64,000 bases of DNA from Hymenobacter mucosus (GCF_900188255.1 NZ_FZNS01000006.1:332572-396571), one strand, 5' to 3'. Shown: positions 1 through 9,124, numbered from the stretch's first letter. Notes: a model not told the origin generated them from the sequence alone. Numbers and translations are program-made.

Positions 1-1
1 C

Positions 2-40
2 TTTCCCTACTACGTGGCCCGGCTGGTGAGTGAATTCTAG
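2..40 (+). CDS. possible 3' end of a truncated coding region
   Basis: The first bases read as an open frame FPYYVARLVSEF followed by TAG. This could be the last twelve codons of a plus-strand gene that begins outside the window and converges on mnmH. Too little is visible to name a family. Bases 41-185 hold no gene I can support; a 14-codon ATG frame (59-103) lies in the same frame but is probably chance. Confidence 0.2.
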   Translation, partial: FPYYVARLVSEF

Positions 41-185
41 GTGATAAGGTGACTGCGAATGTCCAAGAATAACTCCATCGAAGCCCTGGTGCGCGACGAA
101 TGAGGTTAGTACTGATAAACCTAAGCCTTCAGAATAAAACCGCACCACCGCAGCGAGCTGGTCGGTAGGGCGGGCCACGCGCAAC

Positions 186-1235
186 TTAGGCACCATCTGC
201 CAAGCTTGGGTTTGGGTTGAGCAAATCGGCCGAAGCTAGGGCCTGCTGAACAAGCACTGCATTCACTGCCGCGTCGCAAGTAGTGGACGGTACGTGAATG
301 ATGGGCCGTCCTTCCAGGCCATAGCTGTAGGTTTTGTCGTAGTAGTCGAGTACTAGGCTCACCATTTTTTCCATGTCGTCTTCGCCAATAGCCGCTAGTG
401 CCTCCTTGGTGGCTAAGCCGCCCAGGCGCTTGCGAATTCGGAGGACAGCAGCGGCGAGGGCTGCCGGATCTTGCACCCCGTACTCCTCGGCCAGCTTGCG
501 CACCCGCACTTCCCGTGGAATTTCTAGTACTACCAACGGAGCACGGCGCATTTGCTCAAACAAAGACGACGGTATATGGATGCTCCCTACCATGCGGCTT
601 TCATCTTCTACCCAAACAGGCGAGGTAGTGGAAAGCTGGGCCAGCTGGGCGGCCAAATCATTTTCGAACTGTTCCTGAGTAGGTTGAGCGGGCTGTCCAA
701 TGCTGCCAAAAGCTGAGCCTTTGTGGTTAGCTAGGCCTTCTAGGTCAAGCACCGGCTGTTGGGTCGCTAATGCATGTAGCACGTCGGTTTTGCCGGAGCC
801 AGTGAGGCCACCTAGCACTACCAAAGGGCGAGGCTTGACAAACTCTGCCAGGGCCCAATGACGGTAATCTTTGTAGCCCTTATCGAGCAAATGAACTTGG
901 AAGCCTGCTAGCTCCAGCAGCCATAGCACGGCCCCGCTTCGCATTCCGCCCCGCCAGCAATGCACCCGTAGCTCTTTGTTGGGAGCCAGCTTTTGCGCTT
1001 GCCGTACCAGCTGGCTCATTTTTGGACCAAAGAAGTCCAGGCCAAGCAGCACGGCCTTGTCTTGGCTCATCTGCTTGTAGGTGGTGCCAATACGGGCGCG
1101 CTCCTCATCTGAAAACAGCGGAAAGCTCACCGCTCCCGGAATATGCCCCTGGGCAAACTCCACTGGAGCCCGCACGTCGAGGATAGGTAGGCTGGCGGAA
1201 GCTTGCAGAAAATCGGGGAGGGAAAGGCGAGGCAC
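186..1235 (-). CDS. mnmH: tRNA 2-selenouridine synthase MnmH (SelU)
   Basis: Predicted enzyme that exchanges sulfur for selenium (and can geranylate) at the wobble 2-thiouridine of tRNAs. The 349-residue protein has an N-terminal rhodanese domain (about 5-130) with the catalytic cysteine at C93 in VHCWRGGMRS, and a P-loop ATPase-like domain starting near residue 140 with Walker A GLTGSGKT ending at T150. This two-domain order and length are typical of YbbB/SelU. The start is GTG. No selD (selenophosphate synthase) is visible next to it, so selenium supply must be encoded elsewhere, or the enzyme acts mainly in another mode. It may be cotranscribed downstream of pdxJ, 79 bases away on the same strand. 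Confidence 0.93.
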   Translation of the reverse strand: MPRLSLPDFLQASASLPILDVRAPVEFAQGHIPGAVSFPLFSDEERARIGTTYKQMSQDKAVLLGLDFFGPKMSQLVRQAQKLAPNKELRVHCWRGGMRSGAVLWLLELAGFQVHLLDKGYKDYRHWALAEFVKPRPLVVLGGLTGSGKTDVLHALATQQPVLDLEGLANHKGSAFGSIGQPAQPTQEQFENDLAAQLAQLSTTSPVWVEDESRMVGSIHIPSSLFEQMRRAPLVVLEIPREVRVRKLAEEYGVQDPAALAAAVLRIRKRLGGLATKEALAAIGEDDMEKMVSLVLDYYDKTYSYGLEGRPIIHVPSTTCDAAVNAVLVQQALASADLLNPNPSLADGA

Positions 1236-1314
1236 GGGCAGCAGTAGTAAAGGAATATGCGGAGAAAGGGCACCGAAGCGCCGTCAACCAAGCAGCAGAA
1301 AGGCCGGGCTAGTG

Positions 1315-2040
1315 TTATGACTGAGTGTCGGTTAGCTGCCTTCTGTACAACTGAATGGTATTTTCAAGACCTAAGTATAAGGCATCACAAATCAACGCGT
1401 GACCAATGCTAACCTCTGCCAGACCCGGCAGGTTCCGATGCAAGTAAGCTAGGTTATCGAGGTCGAGGTCGTGGCCAGCATTGAGCCCTAGGTTCAGTTC
1501 CTGAGCTAATTCAGCTGCTTCCCGGTAGGGGCGGATGGCTTCTTCGGGGCTGGTGGGGTAGCGGCGGGCGTAGTCTTCCGTGTAGAACTCAATGCGGTCG
1601 GTGCCGGTAGTGGCGGCGGCGCGTACCATGTCCAGGTCGGGGTCGAGGAATATGCTCACCCGGCAGCCAATGGCTTTCAAGTCGGCTACTACTTGCTGAA
1701 GATAGGCCTGGTGCTGCACCGTATCCCAGCCAGCATTAGACGTAATAGCATCGGGAGCATCGGGCACTAGCGTTACTTGCTCGGGGCGTACTTCGCGTAC
1801 CAAGTCCAAAAAGTCGGGGGTAGGGTTGCCCTCCACGTTCAGCTCCGTGGTTACTACGGCTTTCAGGTCGCGCACGTCTTGGTAGCGGATATGGCGCTCA
1901 TCGGGGCGGGGGTGAACAGTAATGCCTTGGGCTCCAAACTGCTCACAGTCGCGGGCGGCCTGCAACAGGTTGGGGCGATTGTGGCCACGTGCGTTCCGCA
2001 GGGTGGCTATTTTATTTATGTTTACGCTAAGCTTCGTCAT
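1315..2040 (-). CDS. pdxJ: pyridoxine 5'-phosphate synthase PdxJ
   Basis: Last step of de novo vitamin B6 synthesis by the DXP-dependent route: condenses 1-deoxyxylulose 5-phosphate with 3-amino-2-oxopropyl phosphate. The 241-residue cytoplasmic TIM barrel carries the family signatures NINKIATLRNARG near the N terminus, GITVHPRPDERHI (H43), the ELNVEGNP segment, and GLNAGHDLDLDNL near residue 190. The N-terminal signature has NK where E. coli PdxJ has DH; I recall this variant as usual in Bacteroidota homologues. ATG start. A TATCTTTG box on the minus strand at 2072-2079 could be its -7 element. Confidence 0.95.
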   Translation of the reverse strand: MTKLSVNINKIATLRNARGHNRPNLLQAARDCEQFGAQGITVHPRPDERHIRYQDVRDLKAVVTTELNVEGNPTPDFLDLVREVRPEQVTLVPDAPDAITSNAGWDTVQHQAYLQQVVADLKAIGCRVSIFLDPDLDMVRAAATTGTDRIEFYTEDYARRYPTSPEEAIRPYREAAELAQELNLGLNAGHDLDLDNLAYLHRNLPGLAEVSIGHALICDALYLGLENTIQLYRRQLTDTQS

Positions 2041-2071
2041 ATCAAAGGCGGGCTAGGGGGTAGTACATGGT

Positions 2072-2079
2072 CAAAGATA
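2072..2079 (-). promoter_or_regulatory. candidate -7 box (TAnnTTTG) for pdxJ
   Basis: Read on the minus strand this is TATCTTTG, a full match to the Bacteroidota -7 consensus TAnnTTTG, about 30 bases before the pdxJ start. No clear -33 TTG element at normal spacing was found. If real, it overlaps the upstream Met candidate (2067) of the next plus-strand gene and favours that gene's later ATG at 2118. Confidence 0.35.
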
Positions 2080-2117
2080 CGTACCCAAACAGCCCACCTC
2101 ATGTTCCGTTTACTTCC

Positions 2118-3185
2118 ATGACACACGCTACTCCATTTCAGTACCGGCTAGCCGGTTGTTTTGGCCTTCTATTTCTTGGAGTGGTGGGCGTGGAAATACT
2201 GGTGGTGAACCGCCCCGATTTTAGCAGCCGGCCCATGCTGCCCGCTGCCGTCACCCTTGATTTGCTTCTGCTAGTACCTCTACTTTTTTACGGCTTGCTG
2301 GCGCGGCCTAACCGCTGGCCTCTTAATACAGTTGCGGCAGCATTTGGAGTTAGTGTAGCCGTTGCGTATTTCGTATTGCCCGCCGCACAGCACCACTATC
2401 TCTCCTGGACGCGCTACTGCGTAGCTGGTCTGGAAATAGTGTCTGTTGCAGTGGTTATCCGCCATCTGCGGCGGCTAGTGCGCGCTTTTCAACTGACCCG
2501 TGCTGTGGAAGATGGTTATGTAGAAAGCCTTACTGCTGCCTGCACGCAGGTACTTAAGCGGCCGCTTGCGGCCCTGGTGACCGAGGTAAGCATGCTATAC
2601 TACGGGCTGCTAAGTTGGCGAGCCACGCCCGAGGTCCGCACTTCCGAGCAAGCTTTCAGCAGCCATCGGGAATCGGGCGTCGGAGCCTTACTAGGCACCG
2701 TGGCACTATTGTCGGTAGCCGAAATGGGTGCTGCGCACCTGTTGCTTCTGCGGTGGTGGCCCGCTGCCGCAGGCTGGGCACTACTGGTGCATGTATATGG
2801 CTTGCTGTTTTTGGTAGCGCACCTGCGCGCCATTCGGCTGCGACCTACGCTACTACAACCGAAGCAGCAGGTAGTAGTGCGAGCAAGTTTCCTGTGGTCA
2901 GTGCGAATTCCGGTAGCGCTACTAACGGACGCTCATCTGGTGACGGACGCCCCGGCACCTGCCCCTGATTTGCTTAATATGGGGCGGATGTTGCTTACGC
3001 CTCCCAACCTACTGCTCACGTGCTCTGAGCCAGTTATGGCTACGGGTCCCTATGGTATGCGTCGAACTGTGCGGCGTGTTAGTTGTTATCTAGACCAGCC
3101 AACTGCTTTTCTGGCCGCGTTGGCGGTGGGTACTTCCGTACCGCCAAACACACCCACTGGTTCGGGTGTCGGGAATAACCCGTAA
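2118..3185 (+). CDS. polytopic membrane protein of unknown function
   Basis: A 355-residue protein with several strongly hydrophobic stretches. Residues about 8-30, 43-62, 72-90, 100-115 and 190-240 look like membrane helices, followed by a more polar C-terminal third. I do not recognise a named family and assign no function. Arginine-rich loops (RHLRRLVRAF, RAIRLRPTLL) follow helices, consistent with inner-membrane topology. An in-frame ATG exists at 2067, but the later ATG at 2118 leaves room for the divergent pdxJ promoter and starts just before the first helix. It ends 27 bases before the YqeY-like gene on the same strand. Confidence 0.7.
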   Translation: MTHATPFQYRLAGCFGLLFLGVVGVEILVVNRPDFSSRPMLPAAVTLDLLLLVPLLFYGLLARPNRWPLNTVAAAFGVSVAVAYFVLPAAQHHYLSWTRYCVAGLEIVSVAVVIRHLRRLVRAFQLTRAVEDGYVESLTAACTQVLKRPLAALVTEVSMLYYGLLSWRATPEVRTSEQAFSSHRESGVGALLGTVALLSVAEMGAAHLLLLRWWPAAAGWALLVHVYGLLFLVAHLRAIRLRPTLLQPKQQVVVRASFLWSVRIPVALLTDAHLVTDAPAPAPDLLNMGRMLLTPPNLLLTCSEPVMATGPYGMRRTVRRVSCYLDQPTAFLAALAVGTSVPPNTPTGSGVGNNP

Positions 3186-3212
3186 TCTTGCACCTTCATA
3201 TTCCCCCGCATT

Positions 3213-3677
3213 ATGGCATTAAAAGAAACCATCGACGCTGATATCAAGAAGGCCATGCTGGCCAAGGATAAGGTACGTCTTACAGCTCTGCGCAGCATTA
3301 AATCCCAGATTCTACTGGCTGAAACCGCCGAGGGTCAGCATGGTGCTGCGCTGACTGCCGACGCTGAGATGAAGCTGCTCACCAAGGCAGCCAAGCAACG
3401 TCGCGAGGCCGCCGAAACCTACCAGAAGCAGTTCCGCTCCGATTTGGAGGAGGTCGAGCTGGCCGAACTGGCTATTATTGAAGAGTATCTGCCTCAACAG
3501 CTTTCAGAAGCCGATCTGGTAGAAAAAATTGTGGGCATTATCCAGCGCGTAGGTGCTACTGGCCCTTCTGACCTAGGAAAAGTGATGGGCGTAGCCGCCC
3601 GGGAATTATCGGGCCAAGCCGATGGCCGCGTTATCTCCCAAGTGGTTAGCAACTTGCTGAATAATACCAACGTGTAA
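3213..3677 (+). CDS. GatB/YqeY-domain protein
   Basis: 154-residue soluble helical protein of the YqeY family, related to the tRNA-binding tail domain of the GatB subunit of tRNA-dependent amidotransferase. It begins MALKETIDADIKKAMLAKDK, followed by the conserved LTALRSIKSQI segment, and ends with a small C-terminal helical domain (EYLPQQLSEADL, then GATGPSDLGKVMG). Free-standing YqeY proteins are common and their cellular role is poorly defined; tRNA binding is inferred only from the family. The length is normal. A TAATCTTG sequence at 3182-3189, one base off the -7 consensus, lies just ahead of the gene. Confidence 0.9.
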   Translation: MALKETIDADIKKAMLAKDKVRLTALRSIKSQILLAETAEGQHGAALTADAEMKLLTKAAKQRREAAETYQKQFRSDLEEVELAELAIIEEYLPQQLSEADLVEKIVGIIQRVGATGPSDLGKVMGVAARELSGQADGRVISQVVSNLLNNTNV

Positions 3678-3773
3678 CAAGTGAGGGCGGAAGCTTGCCA
3701 GACAGATGAGGCGTGGTGCATACTACGCCACTAATCTAAAAGCTTCTGCTATCCACTATCCTTGCGCCACCAC

Positions 3774-4295
3774 ATGTCCGGCTTCGATGTCATGCTGCTA
3801 CTGCCTTTAGGTATTGGTGCCGTAAAGGGGTACCGCCGGGGGCTGGTGCTAGAAGTAGCGTCCTTGGTAGCCTTTGTGCTAGGAGTAGTAGGCGGCTTAG
3901 CCCTGCTAAGTGATGCCATTCCGCTGGTGCGCGACTACGTAGGCGAAGCCTTCGGACTGTTACCGTTCCTGTCGTTTGCACTCGTGTTTGCGGCCATTGT
4001 GTGGGGTATTCACCTGCTGAGCGGCTTTCTAAAAACAGCCATTCACCTGACTCCGCTTGGCTTGCTGGATAGCCTGGGCGGTGCAGCCAGTGGTATGCTC
4101 AAATGGGTGCTTGGCATGAGCCTACTACTGCATGGGATTGGCTTAGCTGGCCTCAACCTGCTGGCTCCCCAAGTAGTGGCCGAGTCGCAGGTGTTGCCGT
4201 GGGTGCAGCAGGCTACTCCGCTGGCTCTTGATGTGGTAGGGGTGGTGCTTCCCGTAGCAAGTACCTTGCTTGAGCGGCTGCGGAGCGTGTTTTAA
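3774..4295 (+). CDS. CvpA family inner-membrane protein
   Basis: 173-residue protein with four predicted membrane helices (about 5-22, 25-47, 60-82 and 100-122). The family core is visible at the start: FDVMLLLPLGIGAVKGYRRG followed by LVLEVASLVAFVLGVVGG. CvpA homologues were first linked to colicin V production in E. coli, and more generally to envelope integrity; the biochemical role is not settled. I chose the ATG at 3774 rather than 3762 because a TATCCTTG -7-like box sits at 3757-3764. A 60-base gap leads to the amidotransferase gene. Confidence 0.87.
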   Translation: MSGFDVMLLLPLGIGAVKGYRRGLVLEVASLVAFVLGVVGGLALLSDAIPLVRDYVGEAFGLLPFLSFALVFAAIVWGIHLLSGFLKTAIHLTPLGLLDSLGGAASGMLKWVLGMSLLLHGIGLAGLNLLAPQVVAESQVLPWVQQATPLALDVVGVVLPVASTLLERLRSVF

Positions 4296-4355
4296 CCAAT
4301 ACACAGTAAGCGGGTCCCGCTGTGCTTTCTGCTTCCCAACCGTATCATCTAGGCT

Positions 4356-4970
4356 ATGCGTTTGCTACTACTCGATAACTTCGACTCTTTTACCTACAAC
4401 CTGCTCGATTATCTTCAGCAGTTGGGGTGTGAGGTTGAGGTACGCCGTAATAACGTACCGCTAGCCGAGATAGAGGGGCTGCGTTTCGACGGCATCGTGC
4501 TGTCGCCGGGTCCAGGGACCCCACGCGGAGCCGGCAACATGCTGGCCATAATTGAGCGTTGGCACCAGCAGGTACCCATGCTGGGCGTTTGCTTAGGCCA
4601 TCAGGCATTGGGCGAGTTCTTTGGTGCCCCACTTGAACGCGGAGCCAAACCTATGCATGGTAAGGTGTCTGACATAGATTGGGTAGAAGCCGGCAAGCTT
4701 GCCGATGGCTTGCCCGCCCGCATGCCCGTTACGCGCTACCATTCGCTTATACTAGGTGCGCTGCCTCCCTCGTTGGAGGCGTTGGCGTATACTACTGACA
4801 TGCCGCGGGAACTGATGGCCATGCGCCACCGAGAACTGCCCCTGTATGGGGTGCAGTTTCATCCCGAAGCACTTCTGACATCCTACGGCCTGGCTTTGCT
4901 AGGCAATTGGGTCAAGAATTGTATCATTGTACAGACTAATCCGGCTTTTGCCGGCCGCGTCTACCCCTGA
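4356..4970 (+). CDS. glutamine amidotransferase, anthranilate/aminodeoxychorismate synthase component II
   Basis: Class I glutamine amidotransferase (TrpG/PabA type) that releases ammonia from glutamine for the chorismate-using partner of tryptophan or folate synthesis. In 204 residues it shows the DNFDSFTYNL start, the oxyanion-hole PGPGTP (51-56), the nucleophile C79 in GVCLGHQALGEF, and the catalytic pair H169/E171 in QFHPEALLTSYG. The partner subunit (TrpE or PabB) is not in this window, so trpG versus pabA cannot be decided; standing alone outside a trp operon makes PabA, or a shared subunit, plausible. The next gene starts 5 bases after its stop, suggesting cotranscription. Confidence 0.9.
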   Translation: MRLLLLDNFDSFTYNLLDYLQQLGCEVEVRRNNVPLAEIEGLRFDGIVLSPGPGTPRGAGNMLAIIERWHQQVPMLGVCLGHQALGEFFGAPLERGAKPMHGKVSDIDWVEAGKLADGLPARMPVTRYHSLILGALPPSLEALAYTTDMPRELMAMRHRELPLYGVQFHPEALLTSYGLALLGNWVKNCIIVQTNPAFAGRVYP

Positions 4971-4974
4971 AAAA

Positions 4975-5757
4975 ATGGAGCTGCAGATAAAGGAAAAACA
5001 TGGATTCCAGTACGTGGATGAAGGCACCGGCGAGGTGTTACTGCTTCTGCATGGCCTGTTTGGTGCGCTCAGCAACTGGCAGGATGTCGTAAGAGAATTT
5101 AGCACTAGCTACCGGGTAATCATTCCCATCCTGCCCATCTACGACATGCCGCTGACCAAGGCTGGCGTACCGGGCCTAGTGCGGTTCGTGGAAGATTTCC
5201 TCGCCGAACTAGGATTGACAGAGTCGTGTACTGTGTTAGGAAATTCGTTGGGTGGGCACATTGCCCTCGTGTATACTTTGCATAACCCTACGCGGGTGAA
5301 CCGGCTGGTACTCACGGGAAGTAGCGGGCTGTTTGAAGACGGCATGGGCGGGTCGTTCCCCAAGCGCGGCAACTATGCTTATGTGCAGGAACGAGTAGCC
5401 TACACTTTCTACGACCCAGCCGTAGCTACCCGCGAGTTGGTGGATGAGGTGTTTACCGTCACCAACTCCAATGCGAAATGTCTGCGTATCATTAGCATAG
5501 CTCGCTCGGCCCAGCGGCATAATCTCTCTAAGGAATTGCAGGCTATTCAGGTGCCTACTTTACTGGTGTGGGGCCTGAACGACACCATCACTCCTCCAGT
5601 GGTAGCCCATGAGTTCAACCGACTTATTCCAGGCTCCGAACTTCGATTCCTAGATCATTGTTGCCACGCTCCCATGATGGAGCGTCCGCTGGAATTCAAT
5701 GAGCTATTGCAGCAGTTTCTACACCGCACGGCGGTGGCGGCTGGTGCTACTCAGTAA
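4975..5757 (+). CDS. alpha/beta-fold hydrolase
   Basis: 260-residue alpha/beta hydrolase of unassigned substrate. The oxyanion loop LLLLHGLFGALSNW (22-35), the nucleophile elbow GNSLGG with S91, an acid region WGLNDTITPP and the catalytic histidine in HCCHAPMMERP are all visible, so the triad appears intact. There is no signal peptide, so it should be cytoplasmic. The ATG at 4975 follows the amidotransferase stop by only 4 bases; an in-frame upstream ATG would overlap that gene and add a non-homologous tail, so I rejected it. Function cannot be inferred from the neighbours. Confidence 0.88.
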   Translation: MELQIKEKHGFQYVDEGTGEVLLLLHGLFGALSNWQDVVREFSTSYRVIIPILPIYDMPLTKAGVPGLVRFVEDFLAELGLTESCTVLGNSLGGHIALVYTLHNPTRVNRLVLTGSSGLFEDGMGGSFPKRGNYAYVQERVAYTFYDPAVATRELVDEVFTVTNSNAKCLRIISIARSAQRHNLSKELQAIQVPTLLVWGLNDTITPPVVAHEFNRLIPGSELRFLDHCCHAPMMERPLEFNELLQQFLHRTAVAAGATQ

Positions 5758-5927
5758 GAAAGTTTAAACCAACAACTCGCTAAGAGGGTGCAACCATCGG
5801 TTGTACTCATTGACTCTTTTTGATCTATTGCAGAGAGGAAGTTGCCCGCCGAAAACCTTCTTTTGGTCTTGACGCTTATATTGCTTCTGTACCTACTGCT
5901 TCTCCACTCCGCTACCTTCTACCACTG

Positions 5928-6605
5928 ATGCATTCAATGATTGCCGAAGATTTGCTGAACCAGATGATTCCGCCTCTCAAGGTGACGGACTCGACGGAAA
6001 AGGCTGCCCGGTGGCTGGAAGAGTTCCACGTGGGCCAACTTCCCGTAGTGGACGACCGTCAATACCGCGGCCTCATTACGGAAGCCGATATTATCGACCA
6101 GGATACGCCAGACACCTTGCTGTCGGCTCTTACCCTGGGTTTCGCGGACGTACACGTGCAGCGCAGCCAGCACTTCTACAACATTATTGAGGTGGCTGTG
6201 CAAAACAACGTGCAGCTAGTGCCAGTGCTGGATGATCAGCAGGAGTACTTAGGGGTAGTAACCATCAGCGACACCTTAGCTGCCTTCGGTAAAGTACCAG
6301 TGGCAACGGGTCAGCAGGGCATTATTGTCCTGTCTATGGAAGAACGCGACTACTCGTTAACTCAGATTAGTCGGTACGTAGAAGAGAACAATGCTAAAAT
6401 CATGAGTGCCCATGTGGCCCAAGATGAGCATGATCCGTACCGTATCCGGTTGACCCTGAAGCTAAACACGCCCAGCATCACACGCATTATTGCTACCCTA
6501 GAGCGCTTCGGCTATTCTATAACGGGGCAGTTCAGTGGTACGGCTGAGGTGAGTGAGGATGAGCAGGAGCGCTTTAATGCTTTGCTACGCTACCTCAGCT
6601 TCTAA
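5928..6605 (+). CDS. CBS-domain pair protein
   Basis: 225-residue protein with two CBS motifs (about 5-60 and 75-125: GQLPVVDDRQYRGLI and VQLVPVLDDQQEYLGVV), followed by an ACT-like C-terminal region (IIVLSMEERDYSLTQISRYV). CBS pairs usually bind adenine nucleotides and act as sensors; the architecture resembles AcuB-like proteins. No catalytic domain is attached. I recall this gene as a common upstream neighbour of nadK in Bacteroidota, here separated from it by a barrel-protein gene. I chose the ATG at 5928 (MHSMIAEDLL); a second ATG at 5937 is equally possible. The in-frame sequence upstream of 5928 does not look like CBS-domain sequence. Confidence 0.85.
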   Translation: MHSMIAEDLLNQMIPPLKVTDSTEKAARWLEEFHVGQLPVVDDRQYRGLITEADIIDQDTPDTLLSALTLGFADVHVQRSQHFYNIIEVAVQNNVQLVPVLDDQQEYLGVVTISDTLAAFGKVPVATGQQGIIVLSMEERDYSLTQISRYVEENNAKIMSAHVAQDEHDPYRIRLTLKLNTPSITRIIATLERFGYSITGQFSGTAEVSEDEQERFNALLRYLSF

Positions 6606-6697
6606 TTCTAGCGCCCTTGGCATATTGCCTAGTATAGGGTAAGCGTACCGCTGCTACGAAAGGCTTTTTCTCTCTACTACTCTCGTCCTCATATCAA

Positions 6698-8140
6698 GTG
6701 CTAGCTTGTCTGCTAACGATGCTGCTGAGCTGGTATCCTTTGTCGTCGCGGGCTGGTGTTGCCCCGCCCGATTCGTTGCGCCGAGCTACTACTGACAGTC
6801 TGATTCAAGTTCAGTGCCCGGAGTACACCGCGCTACGAGTAGGAACCATTCTGTTTGTGGGCAATAAAGTGACGAAAGAGCAGGTATTGCGAGCAGAATT
6901 AGACTTCCATGAGGGAGATACGCTAGCAGCGGCGTCATTAGGGAAACGCTTAGAAGCCAACCGCCGCCGCATATTTAACCTGCAGCTTTTTCATCAAGTA
7001 TTGGTGCAGGCAGTATGCCGAAACGGGGAGTTGAGCATCCTGTATAGTATGCAGGAGCGCTGGTATACATTTCCGATACCCATATTCTCTCTGGCTGACC
7101 GTAACTATCGTTCTTGGCTCGACCGCTCCGACCGGTGGCGACGAATAGATTATGGCGTGCACGTAGTACGCCGCAACTTTCGAGGCCGAAATGAGCAAGT
7201 GCTAGCGAATGTTCAGCTGGGCTTCAATAGAAAGTACGAACTGTTTTACGAAGCGCCCGGCTACGGCCGCCGCCGGCGTATTGGGGTAGGAGTAGGGGCC
7301 TCGTTCTACCAAAGCCATGCCTTAGACTACCAAACGCTTGACAATCGGTTAGTCAATTTTCGCCAGGATGTAGGGTTTCCTATTCAGCGTCTGTACACCA
7401 CAGCGGGTATCCGCTGGCGTCGTACGGTACAGCACCGCACTGCCTTCGACGTATCATACCACCGAGAACAAATATCTGATTCAGTACACCGCCGCAACCC
7501 AACCTACTACCTAGGCGGACCCAAGCGCGAGTACCTAGAATTCAGCCTAAGCAGCATCCTTAATCAGCGCAACACCTTTGCCTACCCACTCACAGGGCGA
7601 TACGCCGAGGTTGGCATTGCCTATCGTTCATTCCTGACGAATGGAAGCCCCAGCATTGTTACCCTGCGGGCGCGTTATGCCCGCTATGCTGCCCTTGGAG
7701 GCTCCTTTTACTATAGCATGGGTATAACAGGGCAGGCTCGGTTGGGGCGCCGCATCGGATACGCTGATAATCGGGCTTTAGGATATGATAGGCTGGTTAG
7801 AGGATATGATGCCTATGTAATTGATGGGCGCCATTATGCGCTAGTACAACAAGGGGTATCCTACAGGCTCTTCGATGCGGGCAGATTCCGTTTGCATGGG
7901 ATAAGCAACCCTAAAATCAATAGTATCCCGCTAGTGCTGTATTTAAATACCTTTGTTGACGCAGGATACGTACGGAACCCTGCGGCTACTATGGGTAATA
8001 CGCTACCTAACCGGCCACTTGCAGCTCTTGGGCTAGGCTTGCACGTGGTAACCTACTACGACTGGGTATTTACCGTAGAAGCAGCTCGCAACGTTGAAGG
8101 GCAGAACGGCCTCTTCTTCCGCACCGATTTTCCGATCTGA
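6698..8140 (+). CDS. outer-membrane POTRA/beta-barrel protein (Omp85-like)
   Basis: 480-residue predicted outer-membrane protein. A short hydrophobic N terminus (LACLLTMLLSWYP) acts as signal peptide. One POTRA-like repeat follows at about 45-105 (VGTILFVGNKVTKEQVLRAE). The rest alternates in short amphipathic strands rich in Tyr and Arg, as in an Omp85/surface-antigen barrel. It is much shorter than BamA and has a single recognisable POTRA, so it is probably not the essential BamA, which is encoded at 11800. A role in insertion or translocation at the outer membrane is inference from fold only. The start is GTG at 6698, with ATG at 6719 as an alternative. Confidence 0.8.
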   Translation: MLACLLTMLLSWYPLSSRAGVAPPDSLRRATTDSLIQVQCPEYTALRVGTILFVGNKVTKEQVLRAELDFHEGDTLAAASLGKRLEANRRRIFNLQLFHQVLVQAVCRNGELSILYSMQERWYTFPIPIFSLADRNYRSWLDRSDRWRRIDYGVHVVRRNFRGRNEQVLANVQLGFNRKYELFYEAPGYGRRRRIGVGVGASFYQSHALDYQTLDNRLVNFRQDVGFPIQRLYTTAGIRWRRTVQHRTAFDVSYHREQISDSVHRRNPTYYLGGPKREYLEFSLSSILNQRNTFAYPLTGRYAEVGIAYRSFLTNGSPSIVTLRARYARYAALGGSFYYSMGITGQARLGRRIGYADNRALGYDRLVRGYDAYVIDGRHYALVQQGVSYRLFDAGRFRLHGISNPKINSIPLVLYLNTFVDAGYVRNPAATMGNTLPNRPLAALGLGLHVVTYYDWVFTVEAARNVEGQNGLFFRTDFPI

Positions 8141-8176
8141 CCTGTTCTGGACTAGGCTCAGGGATACAGTCTTATT

Positions 8177-9070
8177 ATGAAAATAGCCATTTTGGGCAAG
8201 CCTTTCGATGAAGCGCTTGCCCCCTTCTTGCAGCAGCTTATCGATGACTTGGTGCAGCGGCAGACGGAAGTTCTCATTGTGGAGTCATTCCATACCTACT
8301 TAGATCAGCACATCACGCTACCTGGCAACATTGCGACTTTTCGGCGTGGCGACTCGCTTGAGGATGTGAAATTTGTATTAAGTATCGGGGGTGATGGTAC
8401 TTTGCTCGATACCGTTACCTACGTTGGTAGCCTGCAAATTCCCATTCTTGGTATCAATACTGGACGATTAGGATTTTTAGCTACTATTGCGCCCGATAAA
8501 ATAGCCCCGGCCATTGATGCTCTGTTCAAAGGACATTTTGTACTAGAAGACAGAAGCCTTATCCGAGTGGATACTGACCCTGATTCTTTTGGTTCTATCA
8601 ACTTCGGGCTCAACGAGTTCAGTATTCTGAAGCGAGATACTTCGTCCATGATTGTCGTTCACACGTACATCGACGGCGAATACTTAAACTCCTACTGGGC
8701 GGATGGCCTGATTGTGTCTACCCCTACAGGCTCAACCGGGTATTCACTGAGTTGTGGCGGGCCCGTAATGTTGCCGCAAACAAACAATTTCATTATTGCT
8801 CCCGTATGCCCCCACAATCTGAACGTACGGCCCCTGATTGTTTCCGATAAAAGTGTTATTTCTTTCGAAATAGAAGGGCGTAGCAATAATTTTTTGCTCT
8901 CCCTTGATTCTCGATCTGTAACCGTGGAAGCAAACGTTCAAATTGCCGTTCGCCGAGAAAATTTCAATGCCCGTCTGGTGAAACTTAACCACGTCAACTT
9001 CCTGAGTACCTTGCGCAGTAAGTTGAATTGGGGGCTAGATCGGAGGAACCCTGCTGGAATACCTATTTGA
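8177..9070 (+). CDS. nadK: NAD kinase
   Basis: Phosphorylates NAD to NADP with ATP (or polyphosphate) in the cytoplasm. The 297-residue protein shows the defining GGDG motif (71-74, SIGGDGTLLDTV), the NE motif in FGLNEFSI (about 143-150), and the glycine-rich TPTGSTGYSLSCGGP segment (182-196). Length and motif spacing are normal. It heads the group nadK, DUF6089, DUF6089, uppS, bamA, skp, skp, an order I recall as widespread in Bacteroidota, although the functional link between NADP supply and envelope assembly is not explained. Confidence 0.96.
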   Translation: MKIAILGKPFDEALAPFLQQLIDDLVQRQTEVLIVESFHTYLDQHITLPGNIATFRRGDSLEDVKFVLSIGGDGTLLDTVTYVGSLQIPILGINTGRLGFLATIAPDKIAPAIDALFKGHFVLEDRSLIRVDTDPDSFGSINFGLNEFSILKRDTSSMIVVHTYIDGEYLNSYWADGLIVSTPTGSTGYSLSCGGPVMLPQTNNFIIAPVCPHNLNVRPLIVSDKSVISFEIEGRSNNFLLSLDSRSVTVEANVQIAVRRENFNARLVKLNHVNFLSTLRSKLNWGLDRRNPAGIPI

Positions 9071-9116
9071 TAATATAGATTTTCAACTAAATGTTTTTTT
9101 AGTTCCCCTCAACCTC

Positions 9117-9124
9117 TACTTTTG
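9117..9124 (+). promoter_or_regulatory. candidate -7 box (TAnnTTTG) for the first DUF6089 gene
   Basis: TACTTTTG matches the Bacteroidota -7 consensus and lies 71 bases before the DUF6089 start in the 125-base gap after nadK. A T-rich stretch (9092-9101) upstream could serve as a weak -33 region. It implies the barrel gene has its own promoter rather than depending on nadK. Confidence 0.4.

Noticed and set aside
5780..5820. Weak hairpin GTGCAACC/GGTTGTAC after the alpha/beta hydrolase gene
   Set aside because: The stem is short with a mismatch and the T run does not follow directly, so a terminator call is not supported.
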